NCBI RefSeq assembly: GCF_026013475.1
Contig: NZ_JAPDPH010000013.1
Coordinates: forward strand, 1 to 60,712
Length of the DNA: 60,712 bases
Source: Micromonospora yasonensis
GTDB taxonomy: Bacteria > Actinomycetota > Actinomycetes > Mycobacteriales > Micromonosporaceae
Direction of reading: 5' to 3'
The notes beneath the pieces were generated by a model that saw only the letters and a list, made by a program, of their open reading frames with translations, was not told the DNA's origin and searched no databases. Shown piece by piece: positions 33,360 through 42,807 of this stretch; positions within the stretch are counted from its first letter, which is position 1, and every line of letters begins with the position of its first letter. The position numbers were made by a program, and so were the translations under genes.

Positions 33360-34442
33360 ATGGGCGTTTTCGCGAGCACCGACGACCCGGGATCCACGGG
33401 TCACGAACAGGTCGTTTTCTGCCAGGACAAGCAGTCCGGCCTGAAGGCGATCATCGGGATCTACTCGACCGCGCTGGGCCCCGCGCTCGGCGGTACCCGG
33501 TTCTACCCGTACGCCAGCGAGGAGGAGGCCCTCGCCGACGTGCTCGACCTCTCGCGGGGAATGGCGTACAAGAACGCTCTGGCCGGTCTCGACCTCGGCG
33601 GCGGCAAGGCGGTCATCTGGGGTGACCCGGAGCGGATCAAGAGCGAGGCCCTGCTGCGCGCGTACGGGCGCTTCGTGGAGTCCCTGGCCGGGCGCTACTA
33701 CACCGCCTGCGACGTCGGCACCTACGTCGCCGACATGGACGTGATCGCCCGGGAGACGAGGTACGTCACCGGTCGCAGCGTGGAGCACGGCGGCGCCGGC
33801 GACTCCTCGATCCTGACCGCCTGGGGCGTCTTCCAGGGCATGCGGGCCGCGGCCGAGCACGTCTGGGGCGCGCCGACGCTCTCCGGCCGGCGGGTCGGCG
33901 TGGCCGGCCTGGGCAAGGTCGGCAAGTACCTGACCGCGCACCTGTTGGAGGACGGGGCCGAGGTCGTGGCGACCGACGTCAACCCGAAGGCCCTGGAGTG
34001 GGTGCGCGCCACCCACCCGCAGGTCGAGCTGGTCGCCGACACCGCCACCCTGGTCGCCTCCGACATCGACGTGTACGCCCCGTGCGCGCTCGGCGGCGCC
34101 CTCAACGACGACACGGTGCCGGTGCTGCGGGCCAAGGTGGTCGCTGGCGCGGCGAACAACCAGCTCGCCCACCCGGGCATCGAGAAGGTCCTCGCCGACC
34201 GGGGCATCCTCTACACCCCCGACTACGTGGTGAACGCCGGCGGCGTGATCCAGGTCGCCGACGAGATCGAGGGCTTCAACTTCGAGCGGGCCAAGCTGCG
34301 GGCCACCCGGATCTACGACACCACCCGGGAGATCCTCCGGCTCGCCGACGACGACGGCGTCCCGCCGGCGGTGGCCGCGGACCGGCTCGCCGAGCGGCGG
34401 ATGGCCGAGGTCGGCCGGCTGCGGACGATCCACCTGCGGTGA
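33360..34442 (+). CDS. vdh: Valine (Leu/Phe) dehydrogenase
   Basis: 360 residues. Glu/Leu/Phe/Val dehydrogenase family: [31 protein letters not shown] with the catalytic Lys, and the NAD motif [15 protein letters not shown]. Oxidatively deaminates branched-chain amino acids, supplying acyl-CoA precursors. Length as in Streptomyces Vdh. ATG preceded by CAGGAGTAAG. Confidence 0.93.
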   Translation: MGVFASTDDPGSTGHEQVVFCQDKQSGLKAIIGIYSTALGPALGGTRFYPYASEEEALADVLDLSRGMAYKNALAGLDLGGGKAVIWGDPERIKSEALLRAYGRFVESLAGRYYTACDVGTYVADMDVIARETRYVTGRSVEHGGAGDSSILTAWGVFQGMRAAAEHVWGAPTLSGRRVGVAGLGKVGKYLTAHLLEDGAEVVATDVNPKALEWVRATHPQVELVADTATLVASDIDVYAPCALGGALNDDTVPVLRAKVVAGAANNQLAHPGIEKVLADRGILYTPDYVVNAGGVIQVADEIEGFNFERAKLRATRIYDTTREILRLADDDGVPPAVAADRLAERRMAEVGRLRTIHLR

Positions 34443-34743
34443 ACGTCACGCCGGGGCGGGGCACCCGCTCCGCCCCGGCGCACCCGTTCTCCCGCCCCGA
34501 CGGTAAGCTGGAAAATGGGACGTTTCGCACCGGTTTGCCCGCTGTCACGGCCACCCCCGGCCATCGCTCCTTACCGGGTACACTTTGTGACGGCCGGATA
34601 ACTGCGACGCGCAGGGCCGGCTGACGGTAACCCGAGGTGCCGAACGGTGGCATCCCCATGTACCGTAAGAGCCACGAGAGATGCCTGACGTCATCGGGGC
34701 CCGCCTTCGGGCTGCCCCGCATTCTGTGCGAGGGGGTCGAGCC
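34443..34743. other. Intergenic region vdh to DUF3073 gene
   Basis: About 300 bp without a convincing gene. Some AT-richer patches (GGAAAATGGGA near 34510; GGATAACTGC near 34597) may hold the promoter for the DUF3073 gene, whose ATG is preceded by GGGGGTCGAGCC. Otherwise nothing recognised. Confidence 0.4.
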
Positions 34744-34959
34744 ATGGGGCGCGGCCGTGCTAAGGCCAAGCAGACAAAGGTGGCCCGGGAGTTGAAGTAC
34801 CACTCCCCGAACACCGACCTCGCCGCCTTGCAGCGAGAACTCGGCGGTGGCGGCAAGTCGGACCACGACTTCGACGACGACTACAAAGAGTATGTCGACG
34901 ACGATGACGAGGACCACGCGGACGAGGACCCGGACACCTGGGCCCGCCCGACCCGCTGA
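34744..34959 (+). CDS. DUF3073 protein
   Basis: 71 residues from ATG 34744. Highly conserved actinobacterial family: MGRGRAKAKQTKVARELKY at the start, SPNTDLAALQREL, then an acidic Asp-rich tail. Basic head and acidic tail suggest RNA or ribosome interaction, but the role is unknown. The same neighbourhood (purM, DUF3073, vdh) is seen in Streptomyces. Confidence 0.9.
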   Translation: MGRGRAKAKQTKVARELKYHSPNTDLAALQRELGGGGKSDHDFDDDYKEYVDDDDEDHADEDPDTWARPTR

Positions 34960-34974
34960 CCTCCGGTCGCATCT

Positions 34975-35000
34975 GAGCACGCGGTAAGCCCCGCGTGCTC
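34975..35000 (+). terminator. Terminator after DUF3073 gene
   Basis: Perfect stem GAGCACGCGG / CCGCGTGCTC with loop TAAGCC, 15 nt after the stop. Confidence 0.8.
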
Positions 35001-35037
35001 ACGCATGTGCTCTGCGGAAGCCGGCGTGCCGACCGAC

Positions 35038-35090
35038 GATCAAGGGCCTGTCGCACCGAGTCCCCTCGGCGTACCGGCAGGTCCTTGATC
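35038..35090 (-). terminator. Hairpin downstream of RiPP precursor gene
   Basis: GATCAAGGGCCTGTCG pairs with CGGCAGGTCCTTGATC (two G-U positions), 14 bp past the precursor stop. Similar in style to the purB terminator hairpin. Confidence 0.65.
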
Positions 35091-35104
35091 GCGGACTCGT
35101 AGCG

Positions 35105-35341
35105 TCAGCGGGGCCGGTTGTTCCAGTTGTAGAACGTCGGGATGTTCTCGAAGTGGTTCCAGGCGCAGACCGCGCTGGCCCCGTCGCCGCCCGACACCTC
35201 CGCCCGCAGCAGCCGCGCGGCCTCCGCCTCCCGGAGTAGTGCGGTCAACCCCACGGCGGCTTCCCGCACCCGGTCGGCGACCAGGTCCGGGGCGGCTCCC
35301 CCGGCGCGCTCAGGCTGCCGGTGACTCGTGGTCTCGGGCAT
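35105..35341 (-). CDS. Cyclophane-type RiPP precursor peptide (putative)
   Basis: 78 residues from ATG 35341, with GGAGGGAG upstream. A charged, helical leader (RVREAAVGLTALLREAEAARLL) and a C-terminal core rich in aromatic and Asn residues: CAWNHFENIPTFYNWNNRPR (residues 59-78). W61-x-H63, F64-x-N66, F70-x-N72 and W73-x-N75 fit the aromatic-X-X three-residue rings made by cyclophane-forming radical SAM enzymes (AmcA-like precursors; tentative). Its start lies inside the enzyme gene (32-bp overlap). No protease or transporter gene is adjacent. Confidence 0.75.
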   Translation of the reverse strand: MPETTSHRQPERAGGAAPDLVADRVREAAVGLTALLREAEAARLLRAEVSGGDGASAVCAWNHFENIPTFYNWNNRPR

Positions 35342-36437
35342 GCTCCAACACTCCCTCCAGTAGGCGGATCTTGCTGTTGCGGCAGTGCTCGGTCTCCGTA
35401 CCGTCAAAGCGCCCCAGCTCGAAGTAGCGGTTGGCGGCGTGGCCGCCGCCGCAGAACCCGAAGTAGGGGCAGGACGACCGGCACCCCTCGACACCGGCGA
35501 GGAACTCGCCCACCCAGGGCGTACGCCCGGCGCCGGCCAGGATCTCGGCCAGCGGGGTGGCCAGCACGTTGCCGCTGCTGAAGTCGCCGTACCGGGGATC
35601 GGTGAAGCCGGCCAACTCCGGGGAGAGCACGACCACCGAGCCGTCGTGGGCGATGGTGGGGATTGGATCCAGCCGGCGGGGCAGCAGGTCGTCCGCCGTG
35701 CCGTCCAGGACGGCTCCGGCGTACCGCAGCGACCACTCCACCTCGCGCAGGTGGATCCGGGGATTCCGGCGCCACGCGGTCACCAGCTCCGCCCAGAAGC
35801 CGGTCACCGCTGCGGCGTCCCGGGCGTTGCTCCGGGTGTTGACCCCCTCGGTCTCCTCGATGTTGACGCCGAGCACGTCGCAGCCGAGGTCGAGGAAGTA
35901 GTCGTACAGCTCGGTGGCGAGACCCGGTGCCGGGCGGGAGACCACGGCCAGCGCCGAGAACGGCAGCCCGTGCCGGCGCAGCGCGTCCACCCCGGCCACG
36001 ATCCGGTCGTACGCCTGCCGGCCGCCCCGGGTGACCCGCTCGCTGTTGCGTTCGCGCGGCCCGTCCACGCTCACGCTGACCCGGACCCCGTGCTCGGCGA
36101 AGAACGCGCACCAGGCGTCGTCGATCAGCGTGGCGTTGGTCTGGACGTGGTGCTCCACCGCCGGCCCGAACGGGGCCAGCAGGCCTGCCAGATGCTCCCG
36201 GCCGGCCGCGAGCGGCTCTCCGCCGTGCCAGACCACGGAGAAGCGGCCGGCCGTCGCCCACGGGTTCACCGAGGCCGCCACCGCCTCGGCGACGGCGACC
36301 GGCATCCGCCGGTCCACCGCCCGCATCGGCAGGTAACAGTAGACGCAGTCCAGGTTGCAGAGCGTGGTCGGCTGCATGACCACGTACGAGGGCACGGTGG
36401 CGAGGCCGCGCATGCCCGAGTGCGGACGAACAGCCAT
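35310..36437 (-). CDS. Radical SAM/SPASM peptide maturase (putative cyclophane-forming)
   Basis: 375 residues from ATG 36437 (GGGGGAGGG ribosome site). Radical SAM cluster C27-x3-C31-x2-C34 in LCNLDCVYCYLPM, GGEPLAAG, and a C-terminal SPASM-type Cys set (GCRSSCPYFGFCGGGHA...EHCRNSK), which hold auxiliary Fe-S clusters. Similar enzymes form C-C bonds between aromatic side chains and neighbouring residues in RiPPs. The precursor gene overlaps its 3' end, so both come from one mRNA, with expression possibly controlled by the palindrome upstream. Confidence 0.88.
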   Translation of the reverse strand: MAVRPHSGMRGLATVPSYVVMQPTTLCNLDCVYCYLPMRAVDRRMPVAVAEAVAASVNPWATAGRFSVVWHGGEPLAAGREHLAGLLAPFGPAVEHHVQTNATLIDDAWCAFFAEHGVRVSVSVDGPRERNSERVTRGGRQAYDRIVAGVDALRRHGLPFSALAVVSRPAPGLATELYDYFLDLGCDVLGVNIEETEGVNTRSNARDAAAVTGFWAELVTAWRRNPRIHLREVEWSLRYAGAVLDGTADDLLPRRLDPIPTIAHDGSVVVLSPELAGFTDPRYGDFSSGNVLATPLAEILAGAGRTPWVGEFLAGVEGCRSSCPYFGFCGGGHAANRYFELGRFDGTETEHCRNSKIRLLEGVLEHARDHESPAA

Positions 36438-36451
36438 CGACCCTCCCCCGT

Positions 36452-36475
36452 CTAGCCTGAGACCTTTCAGGCTAG
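36452..36475. promoter_or_regulatory. Operator-like palindrome upstream of the RiPP genes
   Basis: CTAGCCTGA, 6-base spacer, TCAGGCTAG: a perfect 9-bp inverted repeat, 15 nt upstream of the radical SAM start. Size and symmetry fit a dimeric repressor site; the regulator is not in the neighbourhood. It could also act as a purM terminator, but no T-run follows. Confidence 0.6.
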
Positions 36476-36535
36476 GCGGCGGTGGCCACTCGGGTGAACC
36501 CCCGATCAGGTGGCCGGATGATCACCAGAGCGTGA

Positions 36536-37690
36536 TCACCCGCGGGTGTGGTGGCCGATCATCTGCACGTTGCCGGAGCCCTCGATGATCTCGCCGGCCT
36601 GCCAGGCGTCGACTCCACGGCCGGTCAGCGTGGCCAGCGCGCGGTCGGCATCCTCGGCGGAGACGATGGCGAACATGCCGATGCCCATGTTGAACGTCGC
36701 CTCCATCTCCGGGTCCTCGATCCGGCCCTTGGACTGGATCAGGTCGAAGATCGGCTGCGGCTTCCAGGTCGAGCGGTTGACCACCGCGTCGACGTGCTCC
36801 GGCAGGATCCGGACCAGGTTGCCCGGGATGCCGCCACCGGTGACGTGGGCCAGCGCCCGGACGTCGGCCTCGGCGATCAGCTTGAGGCAGTCCTGCGCGT
36901 AGATCTTGGTCGGCGTGAGCAGTTCCTCGCCGAGGGTCCGCTGCCGGCCGAAGTCCTCGATCACCACGTCCAGCCGCATCCGGGCGACACCCAGCAGCAC
37001 GTGCCGGACCAGCGAGTAGCCGTTGGAGTGCAGGCCGGAGGAGCGCATGGCGATCACGACGTCGCCCACCTCCACCCGCTCCGGGCTGAGGATCTCGCTC
37101 TCCTCCACCACACCGACGCCGGTGGCGGAGATGTCGTACTCGTCGGGACGCAGCACGCCCGGGTGCTCCGCGGTCTCGCCGCCGAGCAGGGCGCAGCCCG
37201 CGTACCGGCAGCCGTCGGCGATGCCCGCGCCGATCTCGGCGACCTTGTCGGGGACGACCTCACCGGTGGCGATGTAGTCGAGCAGGAAGAGCGGCTCGGC
37301 CCCGCAGGCGACCAGGTCGTCGACGACCATCGCGACCAGGTCGATGCCGACCGTGTCGTGGATGTCGAGCTGCTGGGCGATCACCAGCTTGGTGCCGACC
37401 CCGTCGGTCGAGGAGGCCAGGATGGGGTTCTTGTATTTCTTGGTGTCGAGCCGGAACAGGCCGGCGAAGCCACCCAGGTCGCCCAGCACCTCCGGGCGCC
37501 GGGTCTGCTTGACCTTGGACTTGAGCAGCTCGACGGCGCGGTCGCCCGCCTCGATCGACACCCCGGCGTCCGCGTAGGAGACCGAGCGTTTACGCGTGGT
37601 GCGGCTGGTGCCGGCCGTCCAGGGCTGGCGGTCGCCGCCGGCGCCCGTCGGGCTTGTTCCTGCGCCGCTGCGCTCGGACACGTGCGTCAC
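36536..37690 (-). CDS. purM: Phosphoribosylformylglycinamidine cyclo-ligase
   Basis: 384 residues from GTG 37690 (AAAGGGGAG upstream). The PurM core begins at SYADAGVSIEAGDRAVELLK (about residue 37) after a disordered N-terminal stretch. STDGVGTKL, ISATGVGVV and HVTGGGIPGNL are conserved. Forms aminoimidazole ribonucleotide, step five of purine synthesis. Lies directly after purF on the same strand (60-bp gap). Confidence 0.95.
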   Translation of the reverse strand: MTHVSERSGAGTSPTGAGGDRQPWTAGTSRTTRKRSVSYADAGVSIEAGDRAVELLKSKVKQTRRPEVLGDLGGFAGLFRLDTKKYKNPILASSTDGVGTKLVIAQQLDIHDTVGIDLVAMVVDDLVACGAEPLFLLDYIATGEVVPDKVAEIGAGIADGCRYAGCALLGGETAEHPGVLRPDEYDISATGVGVVEESEILSPERVEVGDVVIAMRSSGLHSNGYSLVRHVLLGVARMRLDVVIEDFGRQRTLGEELLTPTKIYAQDCLKLIAEADVRALAHVTGGGIPGNLVRILPEHVDAVVNRSTWKPQPIFDLIQSKGRIEDPEMEATFNMGIGMFAIVSAEDADRALATLTGRGVDAWQAGEIIEGSGNVQMIGHHTRG

Positions 37691-37750
37691 GGTTCTCCCC
37701 TTTGTGCTTCTCGCGGACACCGGTTGCGGACGGGCCCGCGTCGGGTGGTG

Positions 37751-39280
37751 CTATGGGCGGTTGGTCGCGCCGCCCGAGGTGGCGACGAGGGACGTGTCGG
37801 TGGGCTGCGTCGCCTCGGCGGTGACCCGGCGACCCACACCTTCGAGTACGTGCTTGCCGATCAGGTTCCCGGCCGGCAGCTCGATCGGGTACTCCCCATC
37901 GAAGCACGCCCGGCAGAGTCGGGTCTTCGGCTGCTCGGTCGCCGCGATGAGGCCGGGAAGCGATACGTAACCCAGCGTGTCGGCGCCGATCGAACGCCGG
38001 ATGCCTTCGTTGTCCAGCCCGTTGGCCAACAGCTCGGCACGGGTGGCGAAGTCGATGCCGTAGAAGCACGGCCAGCTCACCGGCGGGGAGGAGATCCGGA
38101 CGTGCACCTCCAGCGCACCGGCCTCGCGCAGCATCCGCACGATGGCCCGCTGGGTGTTGCCGCGGACGATGGAGTCGTCCACCACCACCAGGCGCTTGCC
38201 CCGGACGTTCTCCCGCAGCGGGTTGAGCTTGAGTCGGATGCCGAGCTGACGCAGGGTCTGCGACGGCTGGATGAAGGTACGCCCGACGTACGGGTTCTTC
38301 ATCAGGCCCTGGCCGTAGGTGATGCCGGACTCCTCCGCGTAGCCGATGGCCGCCGGGGTGCCGGACTCCGGCACCGGGATCACCAGGTCGGCCTCGACCG
38401 GGTGCTCCCGGGCGAGCTGGCGGCCGATCTGCACCCGGGCCGCGTGCACGTTCCGCCCAGCGATGGTGGCGTCCGGGCGGGCGATGTACACGTACTCGAA
38501 GAGGCAGCCCTTCGGCTCCGGCGCGGCGAACCGGGTGGACCGCAGCCCGTCCTCGTCGATGGCGATCAGCTCGCCCGGCTCGACCTCGCGGACCACGCTC
38601 GCGCCGACGATGTCCAGCGCGGCGGTCTCGCTGGCGACCACCCAGCCGCGCTCCAGCCGGCCGAGCACCAGCGGTCGCACGCCGTGCGGGTCGCGGGCCG
38701 CGTAGAGCGTCGACTCGTCCATGAAGACGAAGCTGAACGCACCGCGCAGCTGGGGCAGCACCTCCAGCGCGGCCGCCTCGACGGAGAGGTCGGGCCGGCT
38801 GGCCAGCAGCATGGTGACCAGGGACGTGTCGTTGGTCGAGCCGTCCGGGTCGATCCCCCGCTCGGCCACCTCGCGCTGGAGCTCGGCGGTGTTGACCAGG
38901 TTGCCGTTGTGGGCCAGCGCGATGGTCGTGCCGGCCGTGGTGGCCCGGATCGTCGGCTGGGCGTTCTCCCAGGTCGAGCCGCCGGTGGTCGAGTAGCGCG
39001 CGTGGCCGATCGCGACGTGCCCGCGCAGGCTCGCCAGGGTCGGTTCGTCGAAGACCTGGGCGACCAGGCCAAGGTCCTTGTAGACCACCACGCGCGACCC
39101 GTCGCTCACCGCGATGCCCGCAGCCTCCTGGCCACGGTGCTGCAGGGCGTAGAGCCCGAAGTAGGTGAGGTTGGCAACCTCCTCCCCGGGCGCCCAGACA
39201 CCGAAGACGCCACACGCGTCCTGGGGGCCGGGTCGTTGGGGGTCAAGGTCGTGGCTCAGCCGGCCATCGCCTCGGGGCAC
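37751..39280 (-). CDS. purF: Amidophosphoribosyltransferase
   Basis: 509 residues from GTG 39280 (AGGGAG 8 nt upstream). A propeptide of about 20 residues precedes the N-terminal nucleophile Cys in DACGVFGVW. Glutaminase motifs QHRGQEAAGIAVSDG and HNGNLVN; PRPP-binding VVVDDSIVRGNTQ; and iron-sulfur-type CRACFDG near the C-terminus, as in the Bacillus-type enzyme. First committed step of purine synthesis. Confidence 0.96.
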   Translation of the reverse strand: MPRGDGRLSHDLDPQRPGPQDACGVFGVWAPGEEVANLTYFGLYALQHRGQEAAGIAVSDGSRVVVYKDLGLVAQVFDEPTLASLRGHVAIGHARYSTTGGSTWENAQPTIRATTAGTTIALAHNGNLVNTAELQREVAERGIDPDGSTNDTSLVTMLLASRPDLSVEAAALEVLPQLRGAFSFVFMDESTLYAARDPHGVRPLVLGRLERGWVVASETAALDIVGASVVREVEPGELIAIDEDGLRSTRFAAPEPKGCLFEYVYIARPDATIAGRNVHAARVQIGRQLAREHPVEADLVIPVPESGTPAAIGYAEESGITYGQGLMKNPYVGRTFIQPSQTLRQLGIRLKLNPLRENVRGKRLVVVDDSIVRGNTQRAIVRMLREAGALEVHVRISSPPVSWPCFYGIDFATRAELLANGLDNEGIRRSIGADTLGYVSLPGLIAATEQPKTRLCRACFDGEYPIELPAGNLIGKHVLEGVGRRVTAEATQPTDTSLVATSGGATNRP

Positions 39281-39440
39281 CTGCCGCTCCCTCTGCTGGA
39301 CTGGCCTGGCGGAGTCGGGGGGCAGGCTCCGCGTGGTCGGCCGGGACCGTGTCACCTGACAGTGTACGCGAGTCCGAATCGACACCGACAGTCATGAGTC
39401 GGCTGCTCCCAGTGACATCGATGGAATGCCGTGCGCCCGG

Positions 39441-39794
39441 TCAAAGCGGCAGGTGCTCGGAGAGGTCGGCACGGATGCCGCTGACCCGTACCCGGCCCTC
39501 ACTGACCGCCGCGGCCCAGCCGAGCCGCCCGGTGGCCAGCTCAAGCCAGGTCTTCGGATCCATTTCCACCACGTTCGGCGGCGTTCCGCGGGTGTGTCGC
39601 GGCCCCGCCACGCACTGCACCGCACCGTAAGGTGGAACCCGCACCTCCACCGATCGGCCGGGGGCGCGCTCCGCGAGGACGGCCAAGAGGATACGGACCG
39701 CCTCCCGGAACACCGGCCGTTCGGGCGTACGCCCCTCATCCAGCGCCGTCAACGCGGCCGCGACCGCGGCGGAATTACTGTGCGGAGAGGACAC
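39441..39794 (-). CDS. Sterol-carrier-family protein
   Basis: 117 residues from GTG 39794; ribosome site is weak and ATG 39869 or GTG 39905 are alternatives. An SCP2-like fold with [41 protein letters not shown] (named here by ends VEVRVPP and WLELATG). Homologues sit beside purF in other actinomycetes. Ligand unknown. Confidence 0.75.
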   Translation of the reverse strand: MSSPHSNSAAVAAALTALDEGRTPERPVFREAVRILLAVLAERAPGRSVEVRVPPYGAVQCVAGPRHTRGTPPNVVEMDPKTWLELATGRLGWAAAVSEGRVRVSGIRADLSEHLPL

Positions 39795-39957
39795 GACGGG
39801 ACGATACGACTCGACCGGACCGTGGTAGATGCCGGCCCTGGGTAGAGATGATCCGGTCAGACAAGGCATAGTTGCCGACGGCGTATTCGTACCGTGAGTG
39901 ATCAACCTTGGTCCGGCACCCGGCCGGCGAGGAGATCAGACCCGGAAGGCGGTGGAC

Positions 39958-41910
39958 GTGTCAACACACCGACGTGCCTGGAAGCAGCGGGCCGGTGTGG
40001 TCGTGGCGCTGGTAGTCGGCTCGCTGCTCGCCATCCCCGCAACACCCGCGTTCGCGGCACCGAGCATCGGCAATGTCTCGGCCTCGCCGAACTCGGTCGA
40101 GGCGGGGAAGACCGTCAAGGTCACCTACAGTTTGACGACCGATGCGCTGTCGTCCGCAGACCTGTCGGTGACCTCCAGCAACCCGAAGCTCACCTGCGTT
40201 GACGGCTGCTCTCGCGGCCGGGTCTCAAGCGGTACCTACGACGCCACCTTCCGGGCCGCCGCGGACGCTCCCGACGGGTCGGCCACGATCACCGTCAAGG
40301 CCACCGACGCGACGGGGCCCGGCAAGGAGGAGGATTCGGCCACCGTCAGTGTCACGGTGGTCGGCAAGGCTCCGGCGGTGCAGACGGTCAAGTCGGTGTC
40401 CGGCAAGGCGGTCATCGCGGCGAACGGCGATCCGCTGTCCGGCATTGTGGTGATGCTCCGGGACAGCCAGGGCAAGCAGCGCCAGACCAGCACCGACGGC
40501 AGCGGCAACTTCCGCTTCACCGGCTCGACCTCCGACCCGATCGCGCCGGGGCGAATCGACCTGGGCGCCAACAAGGACGGCACCATCGGCACCAAGTCGA
40601 TCGAGGCCCGCGCGGGCCAGGCGGTGACCGGCCTGCGGATCGGCGTGCCGATCGAGGTCAAGGCCAGCCCGAGCGCCACCCCCTCGGCCACCGAGGAGGC
40701 GCTGCCGACCGACGAGGCGACGGACGAGGCGACCGACGGGCCGGCCAGCGAGGCCCCGGCCGCCCAGCAACCCGCCGCCAACCCGGACTCGGGCTTCGGC
40801 TCCTGGCTGCTGATCCTGCTCGGCGGCCTCTTCGTGGCCGTGGGCGTCGGCACCATCGTGCTGCTCTACATGCGCCGCAAGAACGAGGGCGAGGACGCCG
40901 ACGGGGACGGCCCCGCCGGGCCTGCCGGCGCGGCGGGCGCGGTGCCGGTCGCCCGGGGCGGCTACCCGGGCACCGACGACCAGACCCGGGTGGTCAACGG
41001 GATGGGCGCCGGGCCGGCGCCGACGATGGTCGGCGGCACCTCGCTCAGCGACGCGCCGACGATGATGCACCGCCCGGTCGTGGACGACGTCCCGCCGGAC
41101 CCGTACGGCGCGCCGGCCGGGCCGGGGTACGCCGGTGGTGGGCAGGGCGGCTGGGCCGGCAACGGCTACGGCGACGAGCCCGGCCAGGGCGGCTACGGCA
41201 ACAACAGCTACGGCAACGCGCCCTCCTCGGGCGGCGGCTACGGCAACGCCCCGCAGTCGGGTGGCGGCGGCTACGGCAGCGCGCCGTCCTCGGGCGGCGG
41301 TTACGGGAGCCGGGACTACGGCGCCGGGGCCGGCGGCTACCCGCCCGCCCACGGCGGCGGCTACGGCGGTGACCGGTACGACGAGCCGACCGGCCGCTAC
41401 ACCGGCGACAGCACGCAGCACGCGCCGGCGGCCGACCCCTATCCGACCAGCACCTACCAGCCGGACCAGGGCCCGGGCTACGGTGCGCAGGACCAGGGCC
41501 ACTACGGCCGGGGCCCGGAACCGGACAACGGCTACGGCGCGGGCGGCGGCTACGGCGCCCAGGGCGGCTACGACAACGGACCGGGCCGCGGTGGCTACGA
41601 CAACGGCTCCGGCCCGGGCGGCTACGACGGCGGGCCGGCCGGCGGCTACGACGGCGGCCAGAGCTACGACCAGCGCGGCGGCTACGGCGGCAACGACGGT
41701 TACGGCCAGCAGGGCGGTTACGGCCAGCAAGGCGGCTACGGTCAGGAGCCCCCGCAGCAGCGCGGCGGTGGTTACGACAATCACGGTTACGACAACCGCG
41801 GTTACGAGCAGGGCGGCGGCCACTACGGCGACGCGACCCAGGCCGGCCGGGGCCGGGGCGACGGCCAGCAGGAGCGCGGCGGTCGCCGGCTCGACTGGCT
41901 GGACGACTGA
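39958..41910 (+). CDS. Membrane protein with Ig-like exterior and Gly/Tyr-rich cytoplasmic tail
   Basis: 650 residues from GTG 39958 (GGAAGG 8 nt upstream). A signal peptide with AFAAP cleavage (about residue 35), an Ig/cadherin-like domain (about 35-130), a carboxypeptidase-regulatory-like beta domain (about 145-215, SGIVVMLRDSQGKQRQ), an acidic Thr/Pro linker, one membrane helix (about 283-305, WLLILLGGLFVAVGVGTIVLLY) and a basic stop MRRKN. The remaining 340 residues are a cytoplasmic low-complexity tail of GGYG, QGGYG and YDNG repeats ending RRLDWLDD. Function unknown; a surface sensor or scaffold is inference. Confidence 0.85.
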   Translation: MSTHRRAWKQRAGVVVALVVGSLLAIPATPAFAAPSIGNVSASPNSVEAGKTVKVTYSLTTDALSSADLSVTSSNPKLTCVDGCSRGRVSSGTYDATFRAAADAPDGSATITVKATDATGPGKEEDSATVSVTVVGKAPAVQTVKSVSGKAVIAANGDPLSGIVVMLRDSQGKQRQTSTDGSGNFRFTGSTSDPIAPGRIDLGANKDGTIGTKSIEARAGQAVTGLRIGVPIEVKASPSATPSATEEALPTDEATDEATDGPASEAPAAQQPAANPDSGFGSWLLILLGGLFVAVGVGTIVLLYMRRKNEGEDADGDGPAGPAGAAGAVPVARGGYPGTDDQTRVVNGMGAGPAPTMVGGTSLSDAPTMMHRPVVDDVPPDPYGAPAGPGYAGGGQGGWAGNGYGDEPGQGGYGNNSYGNAPSSGGGYGNAPQSGGGGYGSAPSSGGGYGSRDYGAGAGGYPPAHGGGYGGDRYDEPTGRYTGDSTQHAPAADPYPTSTYQPDQGPGYGAQDQGHYGRGPEPDNGYGAGGGYGAQGGYDNGPGRGGYDNGSGPGGYDGGPAGGYDGGQSYDQRGGYGGNDGYGQQGGYGQQGGYGQEPPQQRGGGYDNHGYDNRGYEQGGGHYGDATQAGRGRGDGQQERGGRRLDWLDD

Positions 41911-41945
41911 TCGCTCGGGGGCCGATGCCCTGAAACGAACCCGAC

Positions 41946-41975
41946 AGTGGCCGCCCGGATCACCGGGCGGCCACT
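41946..41975. terminator. Bidirectional terminator
   Basis: Perfect 13-bp stem AGTGGCCGCCCGG / CCGGGCGGCCACT, loop ATCA, with T-rich base on the right. Lies between convergent genes. Confidence 0.85.
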
Positions 41976-42009
41976 TCGCTTTCCGGAGGCGTCCGGGAGA
42001 CGGACGGAA

Positions 42010-42807
42010 TCAGGCGGCGGAGAAGTAGCCCTGGCGGAGCACCGGCACGACCTCCGACACGCCGGCGTCGACGGCGACCGCCACGTCCTCGGCGAAGCCG
42101 CCCTCGGTCAACTCCCGCCCGGAGACGCAGCCCCGGACGGCGGCCGGCACGTCGGGCGTGCTGGCCAGCGCGGCCAGCGCCATCGCCGCCTCCACCGAGA
42201 GCCCACCCGGTACGCCGGAGAGGGCGTCCAGCACGCTGGCCGCCCCCAACTGGTCCTCGACGCAGGGCCGCAGTGAACCGTCCGGCCAGCGTTCCCCGGC
42301 GGCCACCACGCCCACCGGGGCGTCCGCCGAGCCGTACCCCTGGGCCCGCAGCCAGCGCCCGACGGCACCGGAGTTACGCAGGCACGCCGCGACCACCGGC
42401 AGTCCGGTGGCGCTCGCGGCGGCGCTGATGGCCGAGCCGTTCGGCGAGGGCAGCACCAGGTCCTCGACGATCGGTGCGGTCCGCAACGCCGCCGGCGAGA
42501 GCGACCACGGATGCTCCGGGGTCATCTGCCGGCGGCCGACCGCGGCGACGGCGCCCACCCGGCGGGCGTACTCGGCCGCCTGCTCCCCCCAGGGGAACGG
42601 GTGCACCCGCATGCCCCGGCCGACCGCCACCTCGACGGCGGTGGTGAACGAGAGCACGTCCACCACCACCAGGGCCGCGCAGACCCGGCCGAGCTCCGCC
42701 GCCCCGGTCAGCCCCCAGTCGAACCGGGCGCCGGAACCGGGCTGGGCGTAGACGGCCAAGGCCAGGGCCTCAGCGCTGATCCGGCGCGGCGGGCTGGTCC
42801 GGGTCAC
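42010..42807 (-). CDS. 2-phosphosulfolactate phosphatase family (ComB-like)
   Basis: 265 residues from GTG 42807, which overlaps the purL 3' end by 38 nt; TTG 42759, 10 nt past the purL stop with GAGG upstream, is an alternative. ComB family features: [44 protein letters not shown] and [17 protein letters not shown]. Coenzyme M-type sulfolactate synthesis is unlikely in this organism, so the real substrate is open. Expressed with the purine operon. Confidence 0.82.
   Translation of the reverse strand: MTRTSPPRRISAEALALAVYAQPGSGARFDWGLTGAAELGRVCAALVVVDVLSFTTAVEVAVGRGMRVHPFPWGEQAAEYARRVGAVAAVGRRQMTPEHPWSLSPAALRTAPIVEDLVLPSPNGSAISAAASATGLPVVAACLRNSGAVGRWLRAQGYGSADAPVGVVAAGERWPDGSLRPCVEDQLGAASVLDALSGVPGGLSVEAAMALAALASTPDVPAAVRGCVSGRELTEGGFAEDVAVAVDAGVSEVVPVLRQGYFSAA

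Noticed and set aside
36548..39397. A very long open frame on the plus strand opposite purM and purF
   Set aside because: It is the antisense shadow of two clear purine genes; the GC pattern of the minus strand explains it and it has no recognisable domains.
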